The notes under the pieces are model-generated. The model was not told where the DNA came from and did no database searches. It saw only the letters and a program-made list of their open reading frames with translations. 64,000 nt of DNA from Aeromicrobium sp. Root344 (lineage in GTDB: Bacteria; Actinomycetota; Actinomycetes; Propionibacteriales; Nocardioidaceae): contig NZ_LMDH01000001.1 in the NCBI RefSeq assembly GCF_001425755.1, positions 1,558,060-1,622,059 of the forward strand, written 5' to 3'. Position 1 is the first letter of the stretch. The number at the start of each line of letters is the position of its first letter. Below are positions 16,832 to 24,907 of the stretch, in pieces. A program made the position numbers and the translations under genes.

Positions 16832-18166
16832 ATGAGTGAGTTCAAGCTGCCCGACGTGGGTGAGGGCCTGACCGAGGCCGAGATCGTGACCTGGAAGGTC
16901 TCCGTCGGTGACCAGATCAAGGTCAACGACATCATCGTCGACATCGAGACCGCCAAGTCGATCGTCGAGCTGCCCAGCCCCTATGAGGGCACCGTCGAGG
17001 CCCTGCTGGTCGACGAGGGCCAGACCGTCGACGTCGGCACTCCGATCATCCGCATCGCCTCCGGCGACGAGCCGGGGTCATCCGAGGGCCCGCACCTGCC
17101 CGAGGCGATGACCGCGGGTGAGTTCGCCGCCGCCGGCGACCTGGTGCCGGAGCCCGTGGCGACCCCCGCCATCAAGGCCAAGGAGGAGCGGCAGTCCGTC
17201 CTCGTCGGCTACGGACCGCGCGCCACGTCCACCAAGCGCCGTGCCCGCAAGGGTGCCGTGGCCTCGGTCGACACCGAGAAGGTGCCGCAGCGCTCGATCC
17301 GTGCGCTCGCCAAGCCGCCGGTCCGCAAGCTCGCCAAGGACCTGGGCATCGACCTCGACTCCGTGCCGGCGCAGGGTGACATCATCACCCGCGCCGACGT
17401 CGAGGCGTTCGCCGGTCTGCGCAGCGTGCAGCCCGCAACGCTCCCAACCAGCGCGTCGACCTCGCTAGAGGACCAGCGCATCCCGATCAAGGGTGTCCGC
17501 AAGATGACCGCCGAGGCCATGGTGTCGTCGGCGTTCACCGCGCCGCACGTCACCGAGTGGGTCACCGTCGACGTCTCCCGGACCATGGAGCTCGTCGCCC
17601 AGCTCAAGACCGACGACCGGTTCGCCGGTGTCCGGGTCTCGCCGCTGCTGATCGTCGCGCGTGCGGTGTGCCTGGCGATGCGCCGCACGCCCGAGCTCAA
17701 CGCGACGTGGGACGACGCCGCACAGGAGATCGTGCTCAAGGGGGCGGTCAACCTCGGCGTCGCCGCGGCAACGCCTCGCGGACTCGTCGTCCCCAACATC
17801 GTCGGTGCCGACTCGATGACGATGCCGGAGCTGGCTCAGGCGTTCGCCGACCTCATCGCGACGGCGCGCGACGGCAAGACCCAGCCGGCGCAGATGAGCG
17901 GCGGATCGTTCACGATCACCAACATCGGGGTGTTCGGCATCGACGCCGGCACGCCGATCCTCAACCCCGGTGAGTCCGGGATCCTGGCGGTCGGGGCGAT
18001 CAACAAGCGGCCGTGGGTCGGCGACGACGACGAGATCGTGGCTCGCTGGGTCACGACCCTGGCGTTGAGCTTCGACCATCGCGTCGTCGACGGCGAGCAG
18101 GGCTCGCGCTTCCTCGCCGACGTCGCCGCGATCCTGCGCGACCCGGCGCTCGCCCTGACGTTCTGA
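16832..18166 (+). CDS. bkdC: 2-oxoacid dehydrogenase E2, lipoyl acyltransferase
   Basis: A 444-residue dihydrolipoamide acyltransferase. A single lipoyl domain (about 1-80) carries the modified Lys42 in the context DIETAKSIVEL. A Pro/Ala-rich linker leads to a peripheral-subunit-binding domain near residues 150-190 (KPPVRKLAKDLGIDLD). The C-terminal catalytic domain contains SFDHRVVDGEQGSRFL with the active-site His and Asp. AGGAG six bases before the ATG at 16832 fixes the start; an in-frame TTG one codon earlier is unlikely. The single lipoyl domain and the ETAKS rather than ETDKA context fit branched-chain-type E2 better than pyruvate E2, but specificity is inferred. Confidence 0.87.
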   Translation: MSEFKLPDVGEGLTEAEIVTWKVSVGDQIKVNDIIVDIETAKSIVELPSPYEGTVEALLVDEGQTVDVGTPIIRIASGDEPGSSEGPHLPEAMTAGEFAAAGDLVPEPVATPAIKAKEERQSVLVGYGPRATSTKRRARKGAVASVDTEKVPQRSIRALAKPPVRKLAKDLGIDLDSVPAQGDIITRADVEAFAGLRSVQPATLPTSASTSLEDQRIPIKGVRKMTAEAMVSSAFTAPHVTEWVTVDVSRTMELVAQLKTDDRFAGVRVSPLLIVARAVCLAMRRTPELNATWDDAAQEIVLKGAVNLGVAAATPRGLVVPNIVGADSMTMPELAQAFADLIATARDGKTQPAQMSGGSFTITNIGVFGIDAGTPILNPGESGILAVGAINKRPWVGDDDEIVARWVTTLALSFDHRVVDGEQGSRFLADVAAILRDPALALTF

Positions 18167-18173
18167 CGAATCC

Positions 18174-18195
18174 GCTGCAACCGCAGCAGATTTTT
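18174..18195 (+). terminator. terminator of the 2-oxoacid dehydrogenase operon
   Basis: GCTGC (18174-18178) and GCAGC (18183-18187) form a short stem with loop AACC, followed by T5 at 18191-18195. It is weak in stem length but has a true T-run, and it sits right after the E2 stop. Confidence 0.5.
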
Positions 18196-18220
18196 AAGAA
18201 TTTTCTCAGCGAATCGGGAC

Positions 18221-18249
18221 TTGAACGCGACCTGTCGTTGTTCTATCTT
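18221..18249 (+). promoter_or_regulatory. candidate sigma-70-type promoter of hsp20
   Basis: TTGAAC (18221-18226), a 17-base spacer and TATCTT (18244-18249) closely match housekeeping -35 and -10 elements. The transcription start would fall near 18256, just ahead of the HAIR operator, so a bound repressor would block the promoter. Confidence 0.65.
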
Positions 18250-18262
18250 CTGTCTCGTAAGA

Positions 18263-18283
18263 GTTGAGTCCGATGGACTCAAG
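18263..18283. promoter_or_regulatory. HAIR element (HspR operator)
   Basis: GTTGAGT (18263-18269), seven bases, then ACTCAAG (18277-18283). This matches the HAIR consensus CTTGAGT-N7-ACTCAAG at 13 of 14 fixed positions. HspR binds HAIR elements and represses dnaK, clpB and hsp20-type genes in actinobacteria. It lies between the candidate promoter and the hsp20 ribosome-binding site. No hspR gene is in the window. Confidence 0.8.
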
Positions 18284-18303
18284 TTTCGAAAGGAGATCTT
18301 CAG

Positions 18304-18723
18304 ATGATGAACATGTCTTTTGACCCTTTCGGCGGCTTCGATCGCCTGACCACTCAGCTCACGTCGCGGACTCGACTCATGCCGGTCGACCTGTTCCGCG
18401 AAGGTGACCGCTACGTCCTGGCCGCCGACCTCCCGGGCATCGACCCCGGGTCGGTCGACGTCGATCTCGACGGGCACGTGCTGACCATCAGGGCCGAACG
18501 CACACCGGCGTCGCACGAGGGCGCCAAGTGGCTGGCCAAGGAACGTCCGTACGGCAGCTATGTCCGTCAGTTCAGCTTGGGCGACGGCATCGACACCGAC
18601 GGAATCTCGGCGCACTACGACAACGGTGTCCTCAGCGTCGTGATCCCGGTGAGCGAGCGCGCCAAGCCTCGCAAGATCGACATCCTCGACAGAGCGAGCG
18701 AGCAGACGTCGATCTCGGCCTGA
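18304..18723 (+). CDS. Hsp20/alpha-crystallin-family small heat-shock protein
   Basis: A 139-residue ATP-independent holdase chaperone. The alpha-crystallin domain covers about residues 22-130 (PVDLFREGDRYVLAADLPGI, then DLDGHVLTIRAERT, and the closing DNGVLSVVIPVSERAKPRKI). AAAGGAGAT lies eight bases before the ATG at 18304; two further Met codons follow immediately. Length is normal for the family. It is a single-gene unit with a strong promoter, a HAIR operator and a strong terminator, so heat-shock induction through HspR is the likely control. Confidence 0.92.
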   Translation: MMNMSFDPFGGFDRLTTQLTSRTRLMPVDLFREGDRYVLAADLPGIDPGSVDVDLDGHVLTIRAERTPASHEGAKWLAKERPYGSYVRQFSLGDGIDTDGISAHYDNGVLSVVIPVSERAKPRKIDILDRASEQTSISA

Positions 18724-18732
18724 CGCATCGAG

Positions 18733-18769
18733 ACCGGGTGCCGGACCAGCTCAGGGTCCGGCACCCGGT
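18733..18769 (+). terminator. strong intrinsic terminator of hsp20
   Basis: ACCGGGTGCCGGACC (18733-18747) is perfectly inverted at 18755-18769 with a 7-base loop, giving a 15-bp GC-rich stem. It is followed by TTCTTCCTGT. Confidence 0.9.
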
Positions 18770-18862
18770 TCTTCCTGTCGACACGGTCGGCATCGTGATC
18801 TAGCGTGAGTCCTATCACCGGTTAAGAAGCAGGCGGCGAACTCCCACCCCCAAGGGGTCGCC

Positions 18863-19174
18863 ATGTCCTCGCTCCACCCTCACGCCGAGTGGTCCCTCTC
18901 GATCTATCGTGTGTCCGGCGACGCGTTCCAGCAGCGGATCCTGCGCGCGTTCCATCGCATCGCATGGCCCGGTATCACGGCGCTCGGCACGCAGGACGAC
19001 GCGGAGTGCTTCGTGATCGTCGACTGCGAGTCCGAGCACCGCGCAGGACACGTCCGTGGAGTCATCCTGAGGATCGACCCCGACGCGGCGCAGACCGTGC
19101 GGGCGAACGCCGATGACCCGCGGCGCCCGACTCGTGGCCTCAGAGCTGTTCGCCCGCCTCGACCCGGGTCGTGA
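18863..19174 (+). CDS. small hypothetical protein
   Basis: A 103-residue ORF starting MSSLHPHAEWSLSIYRVSGD, with an AAGGGG eight bases before the ATG at 18863. The first 80 residues look like a compact alpha/beta domain (AWPGITALGTQDDAECFVIV, then GVILRIDPDAAQTV). The last 20 are Arg/Pro-rich and run antisense over the 3' end of the DUF1684 gene (35-base convergent overlap), so the true C-terminus is uncertain. I do not recognise a family. Confidence 0.5.
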   Translation: MSSLHPHAEWSLSIYRVSGDAFQQRILRAFHRIAWPGITALGTQDDAECFVIVDCESEHRAGHVRGVILRIDPDAAQTVRANADDPRRPTRGLRAVRPPRPGS

Positions 19175-19733
19175 CGGTGTTGCCCGCCGGAGCCAGCGGG
19201 CACTGCCAGCGCGGGTTGTAGCGACATGAGGGGTGGTACGCGTAGTTGAGGTCGAGCGTCAGTGACGTGGCGTCGCCGCCGAGCCACGAGCCCTTGGCGG
19301 TGTCGAGCACGTAGCGCCCGCCGCCGTAGCTGCCGTCGCCCGACGTCCCGTCGCGCAGCGGGATGAAGATGCCCCCGCCGTACTGGTGCAGCCACCACAC
19401 GTCGAGGCTGCCGACCGGGAGGTCGACCCGGCCGATGAGCTTCATGGTGATCGTGCCGTCGCCGCCGGCGTCGACGAGTCGGTCGTCGGTGGGCTCCACC
19501 GCCAGCAGAGGCGCGTCGAACCGCAGCTCCGGGTCGTACGGCCAGTAGGGCAGACCCGTCTCACGCAGCGGGTCGTCCTCGAGCAGCGGGCTCTGCGGGT
19601 GCGTGCGGAAGAGCTCGTCGCGTGCCGCGCGCCATCGCGCATGACCGGCGGCGTGGTCGGGCTCGGCGCGTACGTCCGCGTACATCTCGTTGACGCGCCG
19701 GCGCCAGTCGACGAGGGTCAGGGAGTCAGCCAT
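19140..19733 (-). CDS. DUF1684-family protein
   Basis: A 197-residue cytoplasmic protein. The signature of the family is clear near the C-terminus: LDLNYAYHPSCRYNPRWQCP followed by LAPAGNTVTTRVEAGEQL, with GGGRYVLDTAKG upstream. The N-terminal helical part is MADSLTLVDWRRRVNEMY. The family has no established function. The start at 19733 was chosen as the first conserved Met; an ATG 18 bases upstream adds MCHGGC. It follows the NIPSNAP gene by 24 bases on the same strand. Confidence 0.8.
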   Translation of the reverse strand: MADSLTLVDWRRRVNEMYADVRAEPDHAAGHARWRAARDELFRTHPQSPLLEDDPLRETGLPYWPYDPELRFDAPLLAVEPTDDRLVDAGGDGTITMKLIGRVDLPVGSLDVWWLHQYGGGIFIPLRDGTSGDGSYGGGRYVLDTAKGSWLGGDATSLTLDLNYAYHPSCRYNPRWQCPLAPAGNTVTTRVEAGEQL

Positions 19734-19757
19734 GCACCCACCGTGGCACACGGGCGG

Positions 19758-20063
19758 TCAAGACATCAGGGGCCGCATGAACGTGCGGTCGTAGCGCAGC
19801 ACGCAGCCGCTCTCGTCGCGGAGGCGATCCGCCTCGACGAAGTCCGGATCGTTGCCGAACAGCGATCGGTACTCCTCGTATGCCGCGAGGCTCGGGAAGC
19901 TGAACAGCGCGAGCGCCCGGTCGCTCGCGCCCTCGGCGGGCAGGAAGTAGCCGTGATGAGTGCCGCCCTGCCGGTTGACGAGCTCCATCCAGCGCCGGCC
20001 GAACTCCTCGAAATCGGCGATCTTGCCGGGGTCGATGACGTAGTCGACAACGCAGGTGATCAT
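19758..20063 (-). CDS. NIPSNAP-family protein
   Basis: A 101-residue dimeric alpha/beta-barrel (ferredoxin-like) protein. The typical pattern runs VVDYVIDPGKIADFEEFGRR, then GGTHHGYFLPAEGASDRALA, then FPSLAAYEEYRS. Members are small ABM-fold proteins with poorly defined roles, some being mono-oxygenase-like. The ATG at 20063 gives MITCVVDY; an upstream ATG at 20081 has no support. It is divergent from the MFS gene, with 58 bases between starts. Confidence 0.8.
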   Translation of the reverse strand: MITCVVDYVIDPGKIADFEEFGRRWMELVNRQGGTHHGYFLPAEGASDRALALFSFPSLAAYEEYRSLFGNDPDFVEADRLRDESGCVLRYDRTFMRPLMS

Positions 20064-20121
20064 GGTTCCACCGTCTCCCACCGCGGTCGGGACGGCACGT
20101 CGAGCGCACTAAACTGGATCG

Positions 20122-21417
20122 GTGAGCCAGCCTGCCGAGACCCGCCATCCCGGCGCGTACGCGGTCTGGCTCGTCGCCCTCCTGGTCTATCTCCTCGCGG
20201 TGTTCCACCGCTCGTCGCTGGCCGTCGCCGGCCTCGCCGCGACGGAGCGGTTCGACATCTCGGCAGCCCAGCTGGCAACGTTCACGATGCTGCAGCTGCT
20301 GGTCTACGCCGGCATGCAGATCCCGGTGGGTCTTCTGGTCGACCGATTCGGACCCCGACGGGTACTGCTGACCGGCGCGGTCACGCTGACGTTGGCGCAG
20401 GCCGGGTTCGCCTTCGCCGACACGTACGCTCTGGCGCTCGGGGCGCGGGTCTTCGTCGGCGTCGGCGACGCCATGACGTTCATCTGCGTGCTGCGGCTCG
20501 TCAACACCTGGTTCGCGCCGCGCCGCGTGCCGCTCATGACGCAGCTGACCGGCGTCACCGGCCAGCTCGGCGCGATCATCGCAGCGGTGCCGATGACCGT
20601 CGCCCTGCAGGACCTGGGCTGGACGAAGTCCTACCTGATCGCGGCGTCGCTGGGTGTCGTCCTGACGCTCGCCCTGGTCGTGTTCGTCCGCGACGCACCG
20701 GCCGCGCGTTCGGTGAGCGGCTCCGCGCTCTCCCGCAGCGGCATCCAGCGCAGCCTCGGCGCCTCGTGGGCGCAGCCGGGCACGCGGCTCGGATTCTGGA
20801 TGCACTTCACGACCCAGTTCAGTGCCACGACATTCGGGCTGCTGTGGGGCTATCCGTTCTTCGTGCGCGGCGAGGGCCGGTCCGACCACATGGCCGGGCT
20901 GCTGCTGACGTTGATGGTGGTGGCCGTGATGTGCGCCGGCCCGGTGCTGGGCTGGGCGATCACCCGCCACCCGTGGCAGCGGTCGACGCTCGTGATCGGG
21001 ATCGTCGCCACGATCGTCGTGGTCTGGACCGTTGTCCTGGCGTGGCGCGGCCCCGCTCCGCTGGCGGTGCTCGTGGTGCTCGTCATCGTGATGGGCGTCG
21101 GCGGACCGGCATCGATGATCGGCTTCGACCTCGCCCGGACGTCCAACCCGGCCGACCGGCTCGGCAGTGCCACGGCGATCGTCAACCAGGCCGGCTTCGT
21201 CGCGAGCCTCGTGCTGGTCGTCGCGATCGGACTGATCCTCGACTGGCGCACGCCGGGCGCGTCGACGGCCTACACGCCGTCGGCCTTCCGGTGGGCGATG
21301 TCGTTCCAGTACGTCCTGTGGTTCCTCGGCCTGGCGCAGATCTGGCGCTACCGGGTCAGGTCGCGGGCCAAGGTCATGGCCGAGGAGCCCGAGGCCTACG
21401 GCCGCACGCGCGGCTAG
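20122..21417 (+). CDS. major facilitator superfamily transporter
   Basis: A 431-residue, 12-TM MFS protein. The first helix contains AVWLVALLVYLLAVFHRSSL, and motif A between TM2 and TM3 reads GLLVDRFGPRRVLL. The substrate is not evident. The GTG at 20122 lies exactly six bases after a TAAACT hexamer (20110-20115), so the transcript is probably leaderless and the GTG is the genuine start. It is separated from the following GNAT gene by 15 bases, which may make a two-gene unit. Confidence 0.87.
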   Translation: MSQPAETRHPGAYAVWLVALLVYLLAVFHRSSLAVAGLAATERFDISAAQLATFTMLQLLVYAGMQIPVGLLVDRFGPRRVLLTGAVTLTLAQAGFAFADTYALALGARVFVGVGDAMTFICVLRLVNTWFAPRRVPLMTQLTGVTGQLGAIIAAVPMTVALQDLGWTKSYLIAASLGVVLTLALVVFVRDAPAARSVSGSALSRSGIQRSLGASWAQPGTRLGFWMHFTTQFSATTFGLLWGYPFFVRGEGRSDHMAGLLLTLMVVAVMCAGPVLGWAITRHPWQRSTLVIGIVATIVVVWTVVLAWRGPAPLAVLVVLVIVMGVGGPASMIGFDLARTSNPADRLGSATAIVNQAGFVASLVLVVAIGLILDWRTPGASTAYTPSAFRWAMSFQYVLWFLGLAQIWRYRVRSRAKVMAEEPEAYGRTRG

Positions 21418-21432
21418 CTGAGATCATGAGTC

Positions 21433-22002
21433 ATGGGTTCCCGACTTGATGACGCCGACTGGCCCGTACGCACCGAGCGACTGGTGCTCCGCCGTTTCGC
21501 CGACGGCGACCCCGCTCGGATCTTCGCCTACCGGTCGCGCGCCGATGTGGCTGAGTGGATCGGCGGAGTCACCACCGATGCCGACGCCCTCGCCGAGCGC
21601 TTCGGCGACGGCGCGACGGCGGTGATCGTCGAGCACGACGGCCGGCTGATCGGCGACCTGATGGTCAAGGTCCAGGACGCCTACGCCCAGCGCGAGGTGG
21701 CTGAGCTTGCGGAGGCCACCGAGGCTGAGCTCGGCTGGGTGTTCGATCCCGCGCACCACGGTCAAGGTCTCGCGACCGAAGCCATTCGCGAGCTGCTGCG
21801 GATCTGCTTCGAGGACCTCGGGCTGCGCCGGGTCGTGGCCCTGTGCTTCGCGGCCAACGAGCCGTCGTGGCGCCTGATGGAGCGCCTCGGGATGCGCCGC
21901 GAGGCCCACAACGTCAAGGACTCGCTGCACCGTGACCACGGCTGGCTGGACGGGTATGCCTATGCGCTCCTCGCCGACGAGTGGCGTGCTCAGGCGTTGT
22001 AG
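21433..22002 (+). CDS. GNAT-family N-acetyltransferase (RimJ/RimL type)
   Basis: A 189-residue acetyltransferase. It opens TERLVLRRFADGDPARIFAY as in RimJ/RimL-type GNATs. The acetyl-CoA-binding loop reads GWVFDPAHHGQGLATEAIRE, followed by ALCFAANEPSWRLMERLGMR. The target amine is unknown. The 3' end overlaps the convergent arrestin-like gene by 13 bases. It lies close behind the MFS gene, so a resistance pair (export plus acetylation) is possible but unproven. Confidence 0.85.
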   Translation: MGSRLDDADWPVRTERLVLRRFADGDPARIFAYRSRADVAEWIGGVTTDADALAERFGDGATAVIVEHDGRLIGDLMVKVQDAYAQREVAELAEATEAELGWVFDPAHHGQGLATEAIRELLRICFEDLGLRRVVALCFAANEPSWRLMERLGMRREAHNVKDSLHRDHGWLDGYAYALLADEWRAQAL

Positions 22003-22880
22003 ACCACGATCTCCCGGCGAGCGCGCTCGATCGCGCCGGTCATGCCCGCGTAGGTGATGGTCGCCAGGACCCACCAGTGGATCGAGTTGTGCACCGCCTC
22101 GACGGTCGGCGAGGCCTCGGCCGGCAGCGTCAGCTCGAACGGGATCTCGGTCGTCACGCCCTGCGCCAGCATCAGGTCCTTGGCCACCGTGACGTGCGGC
22201 CGGCTGAACCACTCGATGTCGGGCGACGGCGGCTTCTCGAGCGGGTGCGAGACCTGCGGGCGATAGAAACGTACGTCGGCGGTCGCCGACCTGGTGACCG
22301 GCTCGGTCGGCGTCACCGAGATCGTGCCGCGGACGACGGAGCCGGCCCGGTAGGCCAAGGCGTCCGTGACGATCTCGAACCGAATGCTGTGGGCCATCGC
22401 CCGCTCGCCTTGGACGAGTCGTGTCTCCGTCGGCAGCGGATCGGGCGCGGGCGTGAGCACCGTGAACGCGGCCTCGGCCTCGGGCGACTTGCCCTTGCGC
22501 TTGACCTTGAGCCGGGCCTGCCAGGCGACGGCGGGATCGGAGGTGCCGGGCGACCACGACGGCAGCCGTACGGTCGCGGTGTGCGTCCCGGCCGCGAGGG
22601 TGCCACCGGCGAACACGATCGGGGCGTCGCCGGCCGCGACCCAGTCCGTGGCGTCGCTGCGGCCCCCGGCACTCGTCGGCCCGACCAGGTCGGTCGTGTT
22701 GTTGCGGGCCCATTCGTACTTGTACGTGTTGACGTAGCCGATTTCGATCCGCGCGTCGGTGACGTCGTCGAGCGGCTCGTCGAGGGTGACGGTCGCGGTG
22801 ACCGACTCGGTCGGCAGGAGCGGACGGTCGGGAGTGACCGACATCGTGGCGCCGGAGCGACGCCGCGGGAGCAGCCTCAC
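21990..22880 (-). CDS. two-domain beta-sandwich protein, possibly arrestin/Spo0M-like
   Basis: A 296-residue soluble protein composed of two similar halves of about 130 residues. The first half runs SVTPDRPLLPTESVTATVTL to AWQARLKVKRKGKSPEAEAA; the second runs YRAGSVVRGTISVTPTEPVT to HNSIHWWVLATITYAG. Alternating strands, the proline-rich inter-domain linker and the paired W-V-L-A-T-I and W-Q-A-R-L-K-V strands recall arrestin-fold proteins such as Spo0M; this is a resemblance, not a firm assignment. The GTG at 22880 immediately follows the stop of the upstream membrane protein gene, so the two are a coupled pair. Confidence 0.6.
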   Translation of the reverse strand: MRLLPRRRSGATMSVTPDRPLLPTESVTATVTLDEPLDDVTDARIEIGYVNTYKYEWARNNTTDLVGPTSAGGRSDATDWVAAGDAPIVFAGGTLAAGTHTATVRLPSWSPGTSDPAVAWQARLKVKRKGKSPEAEAAFTVLTPAPDPLPTETRLVQGERAMAHSIRFEIVTDALAYRAGSVVRGTISVTPTEPVTRSATADVRFYRPQVSHPLEKPPSPDIEWFSRPHVTVAKDLMLAQGVTTEIPFELTLPAEASPTVEAVHNSIHWWVLATITYAGMTGAIERARREIVVYNA

Positions 22881-23234
22881 TCAGGCACTCGGCTTCTCGC
22901 CGCCGAGACGCTTCCAGAACCACCCGGTGCAGAACCACCAGATCTGGAACAGGACCCATCCGACGGCCTTCAGGACGATCATGACGGGCCAGGCGATCAG
23001 GACGCCGAGGAGCCAGAACGGGTAGAGGATGCCGAGGCACAGCCAGAGGAACTGCTTGATGCCGGCCGGGTACTCCTTGACCATGCCGAAGTAGTTCCTC
23101 GGATGGGCGGCCGCGAGCAGCTTCTGCGGCATGGAACGGGCGTCGGCGACTTCCTGCTCGAGGTCCGTGGAGGCGGGGCCGCGCTCGGCGCCGGTGAGTC
23201 CGCGTTGCGGCGGGGGAGGCTCGTTGATGGACAT
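22881..23234 (-). CDS. small membrane protein paired with the arrestin-like protein
   Basis: A 117-residue protein. A hydrophilic N-terminus (MSINEPPPPQRGLTGAERGP) of about 60 residues precedes two adjacent TM helices (FLWLCLGILYPFWLLGVLIA and VMIVLKAVGWVLFQIWWFC). No family is recognised. TACTGT lies seven bases upstream of the ATG at 23234, compatible with a leaderless start. Its stop abuts the start of the following gene, so the membrane protein and the beta-sandwich protein are likely to work together. Confidence 0.65.
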   Translation of the reverse strand: MSINEPPPPQRGLTGAERGPASTDLEQEVADARSMPQKLLAAAHPRNYFGMVKEYPAGIKQFLWLCLGILYPFWLLGVLIAWPVMIVLKAVGWVLFQIWWFCTGWFWKRLGGEKPSA

Positions 23235-23299
23235 GTCGATCACAGTAGGGCTCGCGCACCGGCCGCCGCCGAGAATTGGCGGAAGATCAACGAGAAGAC

Positions 23300-23330
23300 G
23301 GGCCACCGACCTGCGTTCGGTCGATGGCCC
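23300..23330 (-). terminator. terminator of the GNAT gene
   Basis: GGGCCACCGACC (23300-23311) pairs with GGTCGATGGCCC (23319-23330) with one mismatch and a 7-base loop. It lies 22 bases beyond the GNAT stop on the minus strand, before the next gene on that strand. Confidence 0.7.
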
Positions 23331-23352
23331 GCCACGAGGTCGGGTCGGAGGG

Positions 23353-23817
23353 TCAGGCCTCGTCGGGCTCGCGGACCAGCATGAGGTTGGTCTTGCCGTC
23401 GTGCGTCAGCGCGCCGACCTCCTCGAAGCCACGGCTCTCGTGGAACGCGAGGGACACGTCGTTGGTGTCGTAGACCTCGAGCGCGACGGGTGTGTCGCCC
23501 TCGATCTCCTCGTAGAGCTGGGAGGCCACGCCCTTGCGACGGTGCTCGTCGGACACCACGATGCGGTCGAGGTAGACGTAGTCGTCGACGAGCTTGTCCT
23601 CGAACCAGCGATAGCGGCTCGAGTCGTACTCGGCGCCCGGCGGGAGGGTGATGACGAAGCCGGCGATGTCGCCGGAGTCTTCCGCGACGAGCGCCTGGTC
23701 GGACATCTTGACAAGGAGCGAGAGGCTCTCGTTGTCGAGTGGACCGACGCCCTCGAGGGCGTTCTGGTTGAGGTGGACGATGGTGTCGAAGTCTGAATGC
23801 GTCATGTCTCGGATCAT
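23353..23817 (-). CDS. GNAT-family N-acetyltransferase
   Basis: A 154-residue acetyltransferase with the core YLDRIVVSDEHRRKGVASQL (acetyl-CoA loop R-R-K-G-V-A) and VYDTNDVSLAFHESRGFEEV near the C-terminus. The target is unknown. Two starts are possible: ATG 23817 (MIRDMTHS) or the internal ATG four codons later. It is a single-gene unit with its own terminator. Confidence 0.82.
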   Translation of the reverse strand: MIRDMTHSDFDTIVHLNQNALEGVGPLDNESLSLLVKMSDQALVAEDSGDIAGFVITLPPGAEYDSSRYRWFEDKLVDDYVYLDRIVVSDEHRRKGVASQLYEEIEGDTPVALEVYDTNDVSLAFHESRGFEEVGALTHDGKTNLMLVREPDEA

Positions 23818-23943
23818 TGACCTCGACGTTACGTCAACCTGGCGCCGAAGGCACGCGAGGACGGGGTCGGTGTGGGCGATCCCACATGGCCCGCATTGCA
23901 GGGAAAACCGGGATTTCCACCGGCATCGCAGGGCACTTCTGGG

Positions 23944-24879
23944 TCAGACGTCGAACGTCTCGCCGATGGCCGACTCGGACGCCGACCACAGGTCGCGGGC
24001 GAGCTCCTCGTCGCGCGCCGCCCGGCTCGGGGTCACGATCTTGGGCTTGCCGCGAAGCCCGCGGATGCCCGACGGGCCGACGTACTCACCGCCGCTCAGA
24101 CGTGGATCCGTGGCCGCCATCAGCAGCGGCATGGCGCCGGCCGCGGCGGACTGCGCGATGATCCGGCTGACCTGGTGCATGCCCATGCCCGGCAAGGACA
24201 GACCGCTGCTCGTCGGGCCGGTCTTCGTGATGTTGGTGGCGGCGTAGCCCGGGTGGGCGCCGACACTCACCACGTCCAGCCCTGCGGCCTTGGCGCGGCG
24301 GTCCAGCTCGAGGGCGAACAGCAGGTTGGCGAGCTTGGACTGCCCGTACGACTGCCAGCGGCGGTAGGGCTGGGGCGAGCCCTCCGGCGTGAGCGACGTC
24401 AGGTCGATGCTGCCGACCGCCGTGTGGGCCAGCGAGGCGACCGAGACGATGCGGGCTGAGCTGTCGCGCAGCACGGGCCACAGGGCGGCGGTCCAGGCGA
24501 AGTGCCCGATGTGGTTGGTGCCGATCTGCAGCTCGAACCCGTCGGCCGTCGACGAGTAGCGCGGCGGCACCATGATGCCGGCGTTGTTGACGAGGATGTC
24601 GACCCGGTCGTACGCCTTGGTGACCTCGGCCGCAGCGCGACGTACGTCGGCGAGGTCCGCGAGGTCGAGCGAGACGACCTCGACGTGTGCGCCCGCTGCC
24701 TTGTCGGCGATGCGGGACACGGCGGTCTCGGCCTTGCGCTCGTCGCGAGCCGTCACGACGAGGTCGGCGCCGGCCCGGCCCAGGCCGATCGCAGTCTGCA
24801 GGCCGAGTCCGCCGGTCACTCCCGTGATCAGGGCTCGCTTGCCGGTGAGGTCAGGGATGTCGTGCGTGCTCCAGCTCAT
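23944..24879 (-). CDS. SDR-family oxidoreductase (retinol-dehydrogenase-like)
   Basis: A 311-residue Rossmann-fold short-chain dehydrogenase. Visible are the nucleotide-binding TGVTGGLGLQTAIGLG, NNAGIMVPPR, the catalytic Ser in IVSVASLAHT, and YGQSKLANLLFALEL with catalytic Tyr and Lys. The extended C-terminus (LSGGEYVGPSGIRGLRGKPK) matches the retinol-dehydrogenase-like actinobacterial subgroup. The substrate is unknown. TACGCT lies six bases upstream of the ATG, so the start is probably leaderless. Confidence 0.87.
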   Translation of the reverse strand: MSWSTHDIPDLTGKRALITGVTGGLGLQTAIGLGRAGADLVVTARDERKAETAVSRIADKAAGAHVEVVSLDLADLADVRRAAAEVTKAYDRVDILVNNAGIMVPPRYSSTADGFELQIGTNHIGHFAWTAALWPVLRDSSARIVSVASLAHTAVGSIDLTSLTPEGSPQPYRRWQSYGQSKLANLLFALELDRRAKAAGLDVVSVGAHPGYAATNITKTGPTSSGLSLPGMGMHQVSRIIAQSAAAGAMPLLMAATDPRLSGGEYVGPSGIRGLRGKPKIVTPSRAARDEELARDLWSASESAIGETFDV

Positions 24880-24907
24880 CGCGCCAGCGTAGAGGAAGGT
24901 GCCACGG

